DNA of 64,000 nt from NCBI RefSeq assembly GCF_009884975.1, contig NZ_CP041970.1, positions 806,001 to 870,000 of the forward strand, given 5' to 3'. The position numbers were made by a program, and so were the translations under genes. Origin of the DNA: Acinetobacter dispersus (GTDB lineage Bacteria > Pseudomonadota > Gammaproteobacteria > Pseudomonadales > Moraxellaceae). The notes under the pieces were generated by a model. That model ran no database searches. It was not told the origin of the DNA and saw only the letters and a list, made by a program, of their open reading frames with translations. The number at the start of each line of letters is the position of its first letter. Positions within the stretch are counted from its first letter, which is position 1. Positions 8,574 through 17,383 of the stretch are shown here, piece after piece.

Positions 8574-9548
8574 TTATTTCACAACTTTTTGAGCAAAGCG
8601 TGGGTCAAGTAGTTGATCAACCACTTGATTGACATCAGTTCCTTTTCTGACCAAATCTTCTTCCGTCAGGATTTTTCCTGATCGTTTCAGTGCCTGTGCT
8701 TGTGTAGCAGATGGAATGTTTTGTTCAAAATTGGTACGGCTCAACTGCAATTTTGCAACAGGTAAAGGCAGTTTCGCTTCACTTGCTAACAACGCTGCAA
8801 CTTTATCTGGATTGGCTTTGGCCCATTTTCGTGCTTGTTCGTAGGCTTTAATTACCGCCTCAATCGCTTCTGGGCTTTGTTTACTAAACTCTTCTTTGAC
8901 GTTCAAGACGCTATAACTATTAAACGCAACATTACGATAAAGCAATTTAGCCCCAGATTGGATTTGTGCAGATGCCATTAAGGGATCAAGTCCCGCCCAT
9001 GCATCTACTTGACCGCGTTCTAATGCAGTTTTGCCGTCTGGGTGTTGTAAATGAACCAATTGAACATCACGTTTATTCAATCCGACTGTATCCAATGCCT
9101 GTAGCGTAAACAGGAAAGGATCTGTACCTTTGGTTGCAGCAATTTTTTTGCCTTTGAGGTCTTTGAGGTTTTTGATTGGAGAATTTGCAGGAACAACCAA
9201 TGCTGTCCATTCAGGTTGGCTTTGAATATAGACCGTCTTGATTGGGCTGCCGTTGGCGCGACTGAGTACTGCAGCCAAACCCGCGGTTGAAGCGAAATCA
9301 ATACTATTGCTATTTAAATATTCTAGAGAACGGTTACTACCTTGGCTAAATACCCATTTAATTTCGGTATTGGGAAGGGCTTTTTCTAACAGTTTTTGAT
9401 CTTTCACCACCAAGCTGGTTGGCGCATAGTAGGCATAGTCAAGTTTAAGTGTGGTGGGAATGGCAGCAAAACTGGAGGATATAAATACCGTAGAGAAGCC
9501 TAAAGCGAATAAATTCTTAGAGAGAGGTAATTTAGAAAGGAAAGACAT
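8574..9548 (-). CDS. ABC transporter substrate-binding protein, SsuA/TauA-like
   Basis: 324 residues. The N-terminal signal peptide ends in SSSFAA (about residue 29). The mature part has the NMT1/SsuA fold pattern (LDYAYYAPTSLVVKDQKLLE; LKDLKGKKIAATKGTDPF; GQVDAWAGLDP). This class delivers aliphatic sulfonates, taurine, nitrate or related compounds to a membrane permease, here the next gene. The precise ligand cannot be read. The 3' end is three bases from the permease start, so the two form an operon. Confidence 0.88.
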   Translation of the reverse strand: MSFLSKLPLSKNLFALGFSTVFISSSFAAIPTTLKLDYAYYAPTSLVVKDQKLLEKALPNTEIKWVFSQGSNRSLEYLNSNSIDFASTAGLAAVLSRANGSPIKTVYIQSQPEWTALVVPANSPIKNLKDLKGKKIAATKGTDPFLFTLQALDTVGLNKRDVQLVHLQHPDGKTALERGQVDAWAGLDPLMASAQIQSGAKLLYRNVAFNSYSVLNVKEEFSKQSPEAIEAVIKAYEQARKWAKANPDKVAALLASEAKLPLPVAKLQLSRTNFEQNIPSATQAQALKRSGKILTEEDLVRKGTDVNQVVDQLLDPRFAQKVVK

Positions 9549-9742
9549 GAGCTAAATCAGCGCCGTATAATGAAATATCAGCGATCTTTACATGGATCAC
9601 AGAGCATCCCAACTGAGTTATTTTGATTTAGAAATCATGATAATAGATAAAAATCAAATTGGTCTCAAGACACTGTTTTTATTCATGAACAATGTTGATT
9701 ATTACGTTGGGCTGCTATTGAAAATATAGTGATATCCTCAGC

Positions 9743-10375
9743 TTAATCTTCGATATATTGCTGTACTGCATTGGCTAAACGGCTTTCATCTTGTTGTTGT
9801 AGTCCATCCACCACGCCCAGAGCATCTGGCTTTTCCCGATTTTGGCTGAGTTTAAACTTTCCCGTGATCTGTGAGATCGGAATTTCGATCCCGACAATGC
9901 CTTGCAGTTCTTGAGCAATATAGTCATCTGGTGCATCCGACATTTTCCAAGGCGTTGCTTGTTTGGCTTCATGGGTACGTGTCAGTCTGGCCAAGATGCC
10001 GCGTAGTGCTTTTTCATCATGTAAGAAATTGATGCTTCCTTTGACATGAACCACTTGATAGTTCCAGGTGGGCACATGTCGATGGTGTTGTTGCTTGCTC
10101 GGATACCAATTCGGTGAGATATAACCGTGTTCACCCTGAAAAATAATTAAAACCGCTGCGCCATTTTCAATTTGAGTGTGTAGCGGATTATTCTTGGCAA
10201 TATGCGCAATCAGTGTCGCTGTTTGGCTGTGCTCATCACGCAATAAATGAAAGGGTAAATGATTGGCTTCTAAACCTTCAGTACTGTGACTTATCAGTGT
10301 GGCAAAAGGGTAGTCCTGAATCAGTTGGTATAATTTTTCAAGATCTGTTTCTTCAAATATTTCAGGCAAATACAT
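9743..10375 (-). CDS. FMN-binding protein, PaiB family
   Basis: 210 residues matching the PaiB-type split-barrel flavin-binding family along its whole length (MYLPEIFEETD start; NHLPFHLLRDE; HGYISPNWYPSK; VPTWNYQVVHVKG). Bacillus PaiB was named as a negative regulator of sporulation and protease genes, but for distant homologues an FMN-dependent enzymatic role is equally possible. It is encoded just downstream of an AraC-type regulator with 15 bases between them, probably in one transcript. Confidence 0.88.
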   Translation of the reverse strand: MYLPEIFEETDLEKLYQLIQDYPFATLISHSTEGLEANHLPFHLLRDEHSQTATLIAHIAKNNPLHTQIENGAAVLIIFQGEHGYISPNWYPSKQQHHRHVPTWNYQVVHVKGSINFLHDEKALRGILARLTRTHEAKQATPWKMSDAPDDYIAQELQGIVGIEIPISQITGKFKLSQNREKPDALGVVDGLQQQDESRLANAVQQYIED

Positions 10376-10390
10376 TGTCTACTCCTTCGG

Positions 10391-11449
10391 TTATTCTAAA
10401 TGACCCAACCGTTTCTTTTTATTGGGTGAAGACTTCCTATAGCTGCCGGGACTGACTCCCGTCCATTTTTTAAAGGCACGGTGGAAAGCACTTGGGTCAT
10501 GGAAATGCAAATCATCACTGATGTTCTGGATTGAATCATTGCTTTTACTCAGTCGTTCAATGGCTATATCACAGCGAATGTCATTTTTAAGCTGTTGATA
10601 ACTGACACCTTCTTGCTTTAAACGACGTTGAATGGTAGCAGTCGACATATTCAGTTGCTGGGCAATCTCTTTCAGTTCATCCCATTGCGATGGTGGCTGT
10701 AGCAGCAGTTGACGGCGGATTTGCAAGCTTAACGAGTTCTCATTTTTAAAGCGTACAATCAGGTTATAAGGTGTGTGTTTAAGAAAATCTTTGAGCGCTT
10801 GTTTATCTTTTTTGATTTTATGCTTGAGATAATGCGCGTCAAACTCGATTTGATTTTGCTCGGCATTAAATTGAATGTTCTCGCAAAACCGTACCCGATA
10901 ATCTTGTATTTCCACAGGTGGGTGGCATCTGAAACTCATTTTGTGGAATCCGATGCGTTGATCACTCAACCAACACATCAAACTGTGTACCAACATTAAA
11001 TAGGTTGAATAGGTAAACATCCGTTTCGGGTGCTCACGATCATGCAAGATCAAATAGGCTTTACTGCCTTTTTGAATCAGTTCACCCCGAATATCATCCA
11101 GTACCAAACTTAAAAATTTTAAGATTTCTTGAATGGCTTGCTCAAGGGTTTCAGCATTAAAAGCTAATTTTGCTAATAGGCTATAACTGCCTCGGCGCAT
11201 GGGATGAGTATCCATACCAAGAAACTCATCATTCATACTTTCAGCAACTTCGACCCATAACTGCGCACATTGTGCCACGGGAACTCGTGCCTTGGAGGAG
11301 GTCAATAGTTCAGCTGAAATACCTGCTCGATTGGCGATACTGACAATATTCAACCCACGACTTGCAGCAACACTCAACGCCTCACGGATTAAAGCATTTG
11401 AAATGGTGTCCTTAGCCGAATTAAGATCGAGGTTGAGGTTTTTGTTCAT
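10391..11449 (-). CDS. AraC-family transcriptional regulator
   Basis: 352 residues. The N-terminal two thirds resemble the Arabinose_bd/OruR-type ligand-sensing domain. The C-terminal AraC DNA-binding domain has two helix-turn-helix units: LNMSTATIQRRLKQEGVSYQ (about residue 270) and FHDPSAFHRAFKKWTGVSPG (about residue 320). It is divergent from the SDR gene at 11593, with 143 bases between the start codons, and is followed by the PaiB-like gene. It probably regulates one or both neighbours. Confidence 0.9.
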   Translation of the reverse strand: MNKNLNLDLNSAKDTISNALIREALSVAASRGLNIVSIANRAGISAELLTSSKARVPVAQCAQLWVEVAESMNDEFLGMDTHPMRRGSYSLLAKLAFNAETLEQAIQEILKFLSLVLDDIRGELIQKGSKAYLILHDREHPKRMFTYSTYLMLVHSLMCWLSDQRIGFHKMSFRCHPPVEIQDYRVRFCENIQFNAEQNQIEFDAHYLKHKIKKDKQALKDFLKHTPYNLIVRFKNENSLSLQIRRQLLLQPPSQWDELKEIAQQLNMSTATIQRRLKQEGVSYQQLKNDIRCDIAIERLSKSNDSIQNISDDLHFHDPSAFHRAFKKWTGVSPGSYRKSSPNKKKRLGHLE

Positions 11450-11592
11450 ATATCAATAAAATACAGGAGAAAAATGAAATCGAATGCTCAAAAGCCGCAG
11501 CAAATTTGCTACTTTTTGAAATTGTATCGGAAAATACTTGCCTTTAGGCTTAGTTATAAAAATTTATATCTTTAATTTGATAGGAAACGTAA

Positions 11593-12363
11593 ATGAAAAT
11601 TCAGGGAAAACATTTTGTTATTACAGGTGGCGGTTCAGGTCTAGGTGCAGCAACAGCAGAATATTTAGTTGAAAAGGGGGCTTCTGTCACTTTGGTTGAT
11701 ATGAATATCGAAGCTGGGGAGCAACAAGCACAAACATTGGGTGCAGCAGCAGAATTTGTAAAACTGGATGTGACCGATGAAGCGGCAGCAGAACAGTTCT
11801 TTAAAGATGTATTGGCAAAACATGGCAGCGTTTATGGTTTGATCAACTGTGCCGGCATTGGCCCATCTGCAAAAGTCGTCGGTAAAGAAGGCGTACATGA
11901 TTTGGCAATGTTCTCTAAAACCTTGCATATCAACGTGACGGGTACATTCAATATGCTGCGTTTTGCAGCAGATGCCATGAGTAAAAATACCGTAGCAGAA
12001 GGTGATGAAGATCGTGGCGTAATTGTAAATACTGCGTCAGTGGCTGCCTTTGATGGTCAGATTGGACAAGCGGCTTATTCAGCTTCAAAAGGGGCTGTGG
12101 TGGCGATGACTTTACCGATTGCACGTGAGTTAGCGCGGCATGGTATTCGGGTCATGACCATTGCCCCAGGAATTATGGAAACGCCAATGTTGAAAGGTTT
12201 GCCTCAAAATGTGCAAGATGCCTTGGGACAAATGGTGCCTTATCCATCACGTTTAGGTCGTCCAGAAGAGTTCGCGCGTTTAGTGGCGCATATTGCTGAA
12301 AACTCTTATTTGAATGGTGAAGTGATCCGTTTGGATGGTGCAATCCGTATGGCAGCCAAGTAA
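11593..12363 (+). CDS. SDR-family dehydrogenase, 3-hydroxyacyl-CoA dehydrogenase type 2-like
   Basis: 256 residues. Classical short-chain dehydrogenase: TGGGSGLG cofactor motif at residues 11-18, D36 favouring NAD(H), NCAGIG, and the catalytic S149, Y162 and K166 (YSASK). The C-terminal part (NTASVAAFDGQIGQAAYSAS and the IAPGIMETPML loop) fits the HSD10 / 3-hydroxy-2-methylbutyryl-CoA dehydrogenase group, which works in fatty acid or isoleucine breakdown. Good ribosome site AGGAAACGTAA before the ATG. An AraC regulator is divergent to it. Confidence 0.9.
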   Translation: MKIQGKHFVITGGGSGLGAATAEYLVEKGASVTLVDMNIEAGEQQAQTLGAAAEFVKLDVTDEAAAEQFFKDVLAKHGSVYGLINCAGIGPSAKVVGKEGVHDLAMFSKTLHINVTGTFNMLRFAADAMSKNTVAEGDEDRGVIVNTASVAAFDGQIGQAAYSASKGAVVAMTLPIARELARHGIRVMTIAPGIMETPMLKGLPQNVQDALGQMVPYPSRLGRPEEFARLVAHIAENSYLNGEVIRLDGAIRMAAK

Positions 12364-12402
12364 GTTTTACTTTAATTCGGAGATTATGCTCTGATTTTGT
12401 TT

Positions 12403-12431
12403 AAAACCGTTGTGGATGTCACAGCGGTTTT
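12403..12431 (+). terminator. Rho-independent terminator after the SDR gene
   Basis: AAAACCGTTGTG (12403-12414), loop GATGT, CACAGCGGTTTT (12420-12431), with one G-T pair. A short T run follows. Confidence 0.8.
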
Positions 12432-12513
12432 TACTTTGGTATTTGATATTGTGTCCGAATCGATTTCGTTTTAAGGTCGAATCAGAATATTGATATGGAT
12501 GATAATAACAACG

Positions 12514-13083
12514 ATGAAAACCAAGATCTTTTTATCTGCTATGACTGTGTCTTTAGCAGGTTGTGTGGGGAATATGAACCCGACAGGTGGCAACTCAAGA
12601 CCGAATTATCCCTACTATGTGACACAGCAACCGATGTTGGTTAAAAAAATTCATGTTCCCGCAGGAACCACCTTGGTCTATAAAGAACAGTACTTTAAAA
12701 AAGGCAAACAAGACCAGATTATGTCAGAAAATAAACTGACCGATATTCGATTGCCCATTGGTCAAAGCATCGATTGGGGTGGTGTACCAGTCACCATGAT
12801 TTCACAGTTTTTTAATTCAGCTATGCGCGGCTATTCTTTGTATCCTGACTTTAAAAAATTAGATGCAGCTAAGCGAACCAGATTTTCTCAGTTATGGCAG
12901 AGTTGTGATGATGATCTAGGCATCAGTATCAAAGATCGAAAGGATTGGTCATTTAATAAAGTCAATATTGCCGATGTGCAAAGCTGTAGTACCAACTATC
13001 AACGCTACTTTAAAAATGACCAAGAACAGCAGCAGTTTTTAGATCTTATGTATCATGAGTTGATGAAAATCAATGATCAATAA
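12514..13083 (+). CDS. Putative lipoprotein of unknown function
   Basis: 189 residues from the start chosen. The N-terminus is a lipoprotein signal with lipobox SLAGC (cysteine about residue 17). The mature part begins with a glycine/asparagine-rich linker and has no recognisable domain. It contains two further cysteines (QSCDDD and QSCSTN) that might form a disulfide. In-frame TTG and ATG codons upstream (12490, 12499) would add non-signal residues, so ATG 12514 is preferred, though no strong ribosome site distinguishes them. Confidence 0.75.
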   Translation: MKTKIFLSAMTVSLAGCVGNMNPTGGNSRPNYPYYVTQQPMLVKKIHVPAGTTLVYKEQYFKKGKQDQIMSENKLTDIRLPIGQSIDWGGVPVTMISQFFNSAMRGYSLYPDFKKLDAAKRTRFSQLWQSCDDDLGISIKDRKDWSFNKVNIADVQSCSTNYQRYFKNDQEQQQFLDLMYHELMKINDQ

Positions 13084-13087
13084 AAGA

Positions 13088-13105
13088 GGCAAAGCTGGTT
13101 TTGCC
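13088..13105. terminator. Short hairpin between convergent genes
   Basis: GGCAAA (13088-13093), loop GCTGGT, TTTGCC (13100-13105). It lies between the stop codons of convergent genes and could terminate both, but the T runs are poor. Confidence 0.35.
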
Positions 13106-13122
13106 TTGCCTTATATTAAAGA

Positions 13123-13698
13123 CTATTTGGCCTTAACTTCATCCCCAATCAAATAAAATGTACCGCCTGCAATGTAATGCAGGCTGCGCAACGCTTTACT
13201 GGCCTCTTGAAAGTGCCAATGTCCATCGCAGAATACCCGTGAATCAGCCCAAGCACCCACCACTGAGCCGATAAATAGATCATGTGCTTGTTGATTATGT
13301 GGTTCTGGAATCACTTTACAGACCAGCCAAGCCAGACTACCTGCTACCAGTGGGACAGGAAAATCATCTTGGTAAAACAATTCAGTTTTGCATTCTTCTA
13401 ACTTGCTTGGATGATCAAACTGGCTGATGGTTCCAAGTTGATGCACCATATCAATTTGCGCATAACAGGGCACTTGTAAGGCAAAATAACCGCTTTGCTC
13501 TACCAATTGGCGAGTCTTGGTCGTTTTATCTAAAACCACTGTGACTTTGGCAGGTGTAAGTTCCAGTGCGCAAGCCCAAGCTGCTGCCATGACATTGCGC
13601 TCTTGCCCATATTGAGCAGAAACCAAGACTGTCGGGCCATGATTGAGCAGGCGATAAGCTTTGGAAAGTTCAACTGCGGTAATTTCTGGCTGACTCAT
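13123..13698 (-). CDS. Flavin reductase-like FMN-binding protein
   Basis: 191 residues from ATG 13698; an upstream in-frame ATG (13722) would add eight residues. The pattern LLNHGPTVLVSAQYGQERNV, then AAAWACALELTPAKVTVVLD and TRQLVEQSGYFALQVP, matches the split-barrel flavin reductase / HpaC-like family that binds FMN. The gene stands alone between a lipoprotein and an AraC regulator, so its partner enzyme is unknown. Confidence 0.85.
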   Translation of the reverse strand: MSQPEITAVELSKAYRLLNHGPTVLVSAQYGQERNVMAAAWACALELTPAKVTVVLDKTTKTRQLVEQSGYFALQVPCYAQIDMVHQLGTISQFDHPSKLEECKTELFYQDDFPVPLVAGSLAWLVCKVIPEPHNQQAHDLFIGSVVGAWADSRVFCDGHWHFQEASKALRSLHYIAGGTFYLIGDEVKAK

Positions 13699-13754
13699 AT
13701 AACATCCACAAGGTTGAGACATCGCTCCATTGTTACATAAAATTCTGTAAAACT

Positions 13755-14774
13755 TTATTCAATTTTCCAACGTTTATAGGCACGATTAAAACTTGAGAGA
13801 GATGAATACCCCAATTTTTTAGCAAGTTCATCTTTGGTGATAAAAGGATTCAACATCAGTTTTTTTGCTTTTTCCTTTCTTACTTCATCATATAAAGTTT
13901 GAAAGCTGATCATTTTTTCTTGCAACATCCGTTGTAAGGTTCTTTTGGTCAGGTTTAGCTTTTGAGCAACTTGATCAATACTCTGTAAGCCTTCTGTTTT
14001 ATCATCAATCAGATATTTGACTCGTTGTAAAATATCTTGGGTTGCAAGTAGTTCATCCAATTCTTTTTGGCACAGTAATTTAAATTTTTCTGCGGTGAGT
14101 GGGTCGGCCATACTAAGTGGCGCGTCTAGAAAAGTTGCAGCAGCAATTAAGCGGGTATAGGGCTGTTCATAACGTATCTCTGCAAAAGTCGATGTCAATA
14201 TCTCTGCAAAACGAGAAAAATAGTCAGGGTATTTACATTGTAGGTCGATGCTAGGTTTGAAGTATGGGATAAAGAAACGGACCAAATGCACAAAACCAGT
14301 CAGAAAGAAAATACAGCTAAATTCGTAGGCTTGTGTATCTGATTCATCATTAAAATTCAGCAAGGAACGATCATAGGCAATGCTGTAATAGGCGAGCTTA
14401 TTTTCAACTTTAAAATTTAACTCGACAAATGAACATTGCAAGCTGACAAATTGATTAATGGTTTCAATCGCTTCTAAGGCATTTTTTGAAATGGCAACGG
14501 TAAAACCGAGTAAGCCATGCGAACTGATTTTTAACTGTGTGCCTGCATAGAAACCAATGCCTTGTTCCTGTGTCAGTTCAATAGTTCGAGCAATCACTTT
14601 TTTAAAGGCGTTCAGACTGATTTTATAATTCAGATCATGTAGTTTATCGATCTCAACGCCAGTGCCCCAAAATAATGTTTCAACAGATATATTCCATTGT
14701 GAAACCACTTCACTCAGTAGGTGAGCATAAGAACTGCTAATAAAATGCTGATTATGGAGACGGGGAATACTCAT
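13755..14774 (-). CDS. AraC-family regulator divergent from the lipase gene
   Basis: 339 residues. The N-terminal Arabinose_bd domain is followed by an AraC DNA-binding domain: LNLTKRTLQRMLQEKMISFQ and KLGYSSLSSFNRAYKRW. The protein ends at RWKIE, shorter than the usual tail after the second helix-turn-helix, but both helices are intact. It is divergent from lipA. The 279-base intergenic region holds 21-bp-spaced direct repeats ahead of the lipase promoter, so it is the likely lipase activator. A fatty acid or related lipid as effector is inference. Confidence 0.88.
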   Translation of the reverse strand: MSIPRLHNQHFISSSYAHLLSEVVSQWNISVETLFWGTGVEIDKLHDLNYKISLNAFKKVIARTIELTQEQGIGFYAGTQLKISSHGLLGFTVAISKNALEAIETINQFVSLQCSFVELNFKVENKLAYYSIAYDRSLLNFNDESDTQAYEFSCIFFLTGFVHLVRFFIPYFKPSIDLQCKYPDYFSRFAEILTSTFAEIRYEQPYTRLIAAATFLDAPLSMADPLTAEKFKLLCQKELDELLATQDILQRVKYLIDDKTEGLQSIDQVAQKLNLTKRTLQRMLQEKMISFQTLYDEVRKEKAKKLMLNPFITKDELAKKLGYSSLSSFNRAYKRWKIE

Positions 14775-14882
14775 AGTGCGAAGTAAATTCCATTTTAAAG
14801 CTGATCCAATTCATTCTGAAATTAAAGCAGAGTGATGGATTTGAAAATGTGCATTCATCGGAATTTTATCAATCCAGCGTAA

Positions 14883-14959
14883 TTTTGGCACGAATTGTTA
14901 TGATTTTGGCACAGTTTGTTTTAGTCTAAAAATCACACAATATTTCGAAGGAGTATAAT
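14883..14959 (+). promoter_or_regulatory. Putative AraC operator and lipA promoter
   Basis: Direct repeats TTTTGGCACGAATTG (14883-14897) and TTTTGGCACAGTTTG (14904-14918) are spaced 21 bp, the usual arrangement for AraC-type operators. A perfect TATAAT -10 box lies at 14954-14959. The matching -35 position (about 14931) reads AATCAC, far from consensus, as expected for an activator-dependent promoter. The second half-site would then lie just upstream of -35. Confidence 0.6.
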
Positions 14960-15053
14960 TTCTGCCAGTCGTTTGTATGCTCGGAATGATTCCAGATACG
15001 AAGAAAAAAGACTAAATCGTTGTAATAAAAATGAAAAATGCTAGGAGCAGAAC

Positions 15054-16070
15054 GTGAAGAAAAAATATTTAAATGTCATGGCGCTAATGGCGGGCATGTT
15101 GGTGAGTAGTGGATCTGTGGTACATGCAGGTTTGTTTGATTTTTTTGCACCAAAGGCATCATGGCAAAACTGTAATGTGAACTCTTGTTCAGTCGGCGGT
15201 AGCACCAGTGTTACATCAAGCTATGCAAAAACCAAGTATCCAATTCTACTCGCACACGGGATGGCTGGGTTTTCTGCGGTTGGCCCTTTGCAATATTGGA
15301 ATGGCATCACCGAAGATTTGGTGGGCAATGGAGCGAATGTCTTTGTTGCACAGCAAGCTTCTTTTAATTCATCAGAAGTACGCGGTGAGCAATTATTGCT
15401 ACAGGCGAAGCAAGTATTGGCGATTACAGGTGCGGAGAAAATTAACTTAATTGGCCATAGTCATGGCTCTCAATCAGTTCGTTATGTCGCAAGTTTGTTG
15501 CCGAATAAAATTGCGTCAGTCACAGCAGTAGGTGGTCCAACCAAAGGTTCAGATGTTGCAGATGTGGTTGACTCAGTGGTTAAGTCACCTGTGGGTCCAG
15601 CATTGGCACCCGTGATCGCAGCAGGGGTGAATGCCTTCTTCTCTTTGGTGGGGATTGGTTCAGGTCATTATTATGATCAAGATGCACTGGCGGGCTTAAA
15701 TTCATTAACCACTAGCGGTTCAGCAAACTTTAACCAACGTTTTCCAGCAGGTGTACCAACCACAGCTTGTGGTTCAGGAACAGAACTGGTCAATGGTGTA
15801 CGTTATTATTCATGGAGTGGAACCAGTCCGTTTACCAATGCTTTAGATCCAATGGATTATGCATTAACAGCAACTTCTTTACTGATTTCTGGTGAAAATG
15901 ATGGCTTAGTGCCGCGTTGTTCGAGTCATTTGGGCACCGTGATTCGTGACAATTATGCATTTAACCATTTGGATGAGGTGAATCAGATCCTTGGTTTAGT
16001 TGGATTCTTACAGAACCCAGTAACACCTTATCGTACTCAAGCAAATCGTTTAAAAAATCAAGGTTTATAA
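15054..16070 (+). CDS. lipA: Extracellular triacylglycerol lipase
   Basis: 338 residues with a GTG start preceded by AGGAG. A signal peptide ends at VHA (residue 25). The mature enzyme belongs to the foldase-dependent lipase family I: oxyanion region YPILLAHGMAGF (62-73), nucleophile S136 in GHSHG, and acid and histidine in SGENDGLVP and NHLDE. Two cysteines (ACGSG and PRCSSH) can form the family disulfide. It hydrolyses long-chain triglycerides outside the cell after type II secretion. The foldase gene follows 80 bases downstream. Confidence 0.95.
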   Translation: MKKKYLNVMALMAGMLVSSGSVVHAGLFDFFAPKASWQNCNVNSCSVGGSTSVTSSYAKTKYPILLAHGMAGFSAVGPLQYWNGITEDLVGNGANVFVAQQASFNSSEVRGEQLLLQAKQVLAITGAEKINLIGHSHGSQSVRYVASLLPNKIASVTAVGGPTKGSDVADVVDSVVKSPVGPALAPVIAAGVNAFFSLVGIGSGHYYDQDALAGLNSLTTSGSANFNQRFPAGVPTTACGSGTELVNGVRYYSWSGTSPFTNALDPMDYALTATSLLISGENDGLVPRCSSHLGTVIRDNYAFNHLDEVNQILGLVGFLQNPVTPYRTQANRLKNQGL

Positions 16071-16078
16071 TCCATTTA

Positions 16079-16106
16079 CCAAAGGAGTAATCCGTTGCTC
16101 CTTTGG
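16079..16106 (+). other. Intercistronic hairpin between lipase and foldase genes
   Basis: CCAAAGGAG (16079-16087) and CTCCTTTGG (16098-16106) form a perfect 9-bp stem with a 10-base loop. No T run follows. It may stabilise the upstream lipA mRNA or partly stop transcription, giving more lipase than chaperone. Confidence 0.5.
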
Positions 16107-16150
16107 CTTTAACGGTTCAAACAAAGAAAGAATGATAAATAGAGCAAGGG

Positions 16151-17185
16151 ATGATGAACGGTAAATTTTTGAATAATAAAACCATTAGTATAGTTTTAAT
16201 CGCATGTTTATTGCTCTTGTTGGCTTTAATCTATTGGATATTTAAACCAGATCCTCAAAATACTCAGCAAGCACCAAATCAGCAGGCTCAATCACAGGTC
16301 TCCGAAAATGGCTTAGAGGCAGGTCCGCAAAATAATCAACAAGGCAAAATGCCAGTCCTAGCCTCTTCATTACGAGGCACTGAAATTGATTGTCCAATTC
16401 AGGTCGATGCCAATGGTAAATTAGTTTTAACGGTCGGTATTCGCAGCTGTTTTGATTATTTCTTTTCCAGTTTAGGTGAAAAAACTGAAACGGAATTGAT
16501 TGCTGATATTCGACAGTATCTCACTGCGACATTACCTGACACAGCTTCAAGTTATGCCAGTTATCTGCTAGATCAATATGTTGCTTATACACACGCCTTA
16601 AAAAATATAAAACCGACCGGTAATTTTAAAACCGGTGATATTGACGGTTATCAAAAAGTGATTGAGCAAATGTACAAAGTACAACAGCAGTTTTTTAATG
16701 CGGCTGAGATCAATGCTTTATTTGGCAATGAACGTAATTTGAACCAGTTTAATATCGATCAAATGCGTATTCATGCCAATAAAACCCTGACCGCTCAGCA
16801 AAAGGCGGCTGAGTTGGCGAAATTGATTGATCAACTTCCTGCGACATTGGCTGATGGTGTTCGGGTTTCGATGCAATTTGCTGAATTGCAGCAACTGACT
16901 CAAGAGGTACGGGAAAAGGGCGGTTCTGCACAAGAGCTTCGTAATATGCGTGAAAGTTTATTAGGGCCTGAAGCAGCGGATCGTTTGGAAAAGGTTGATC
17001 AAGAAGAAGCTGGATGGCAAACGCAGGTAAATGGATATTTGGCTGAACGTGACCAAATTTTAAAAAGTGATGCAAGTGATGCAAGTAAACAACAGTCGAT
17101 TAATCAATTACGTAATCAATCCTTTGGAACTAAAGAAGATTTATTAAGAGCTCAGTCTTATGAAATGATGCATGATCGAAAGTAA
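16151..17185 (+). CDS. lipB: Lipase chaperone (foldase)
   Basis: 344 residues, anchored in the inner membrane by one N-terminal segment (residues 13-30) followed by a Gln/Asn-rich periplasmic linker. The foldase signature RSCFDYFFSS is at residues 98-107. The remainder is highly helical, as in Lif proteins that wrap around the lipase. It folds LipA in the periplasm. In the Acinetobacter BD413 locus the chaperone gene is, as far as I recall, upstream of the lipase; here it is downstream, as in Pseudomonas. Confidence 0.93.
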   Translation: MMNGKFLNNKTISIVLIACLLLLLALIYWIFKPDPQNTQQAPNQQAQSQVSENGLEAGPQNNQQGKMPVLASSLRGTEIDCPIQVDANGKLVLTVGIRSCFDYFFSSLGEKTETELIADIRQYLTATLPDTASSYASYLLDQYVAYTHALKNIKPTGNFKTGDIDGYQKVIEQMYKVQQQFFNAAEINALFGNERNLNQFNIDQMRIHANKTLTAQQKAAELAKLIDQLPATLADGVRVSMQFAELQQLTQEVREKGGSAQELRNMRESLLGPEAADRLEKVDQEEAGWQTQVNGYLAERDQILKSDASDASKQQSINQLRNQSFGTKEDLLRAQSYEMMHDRK

Positions 17186-17383
17186 ATCAATAGGGTGATG
17201 TGATAATTCAGATCTGTCGTAGAGGATTTAGGGTGGATCATGAGCAAGAACCGATGTGATAAGCTAAAGGGCTGGTAGTAGATTGTTGTTAAAACAAAAG
17301 GATTTGTAGTTGAATTTCTCTTTCCTCAAATCCTACATCGACTTAAAATCAGCATTACCCTTGATGATAAAGAAGTTAGTCAC

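Noticed and set aside
11450..11592. A search for an AraC operator between the AraC gene and the SDR gene.
   Set aside because: No pair of direct repeats at about 21-bp spacing comparable to that at the lipase promoter could be seen.
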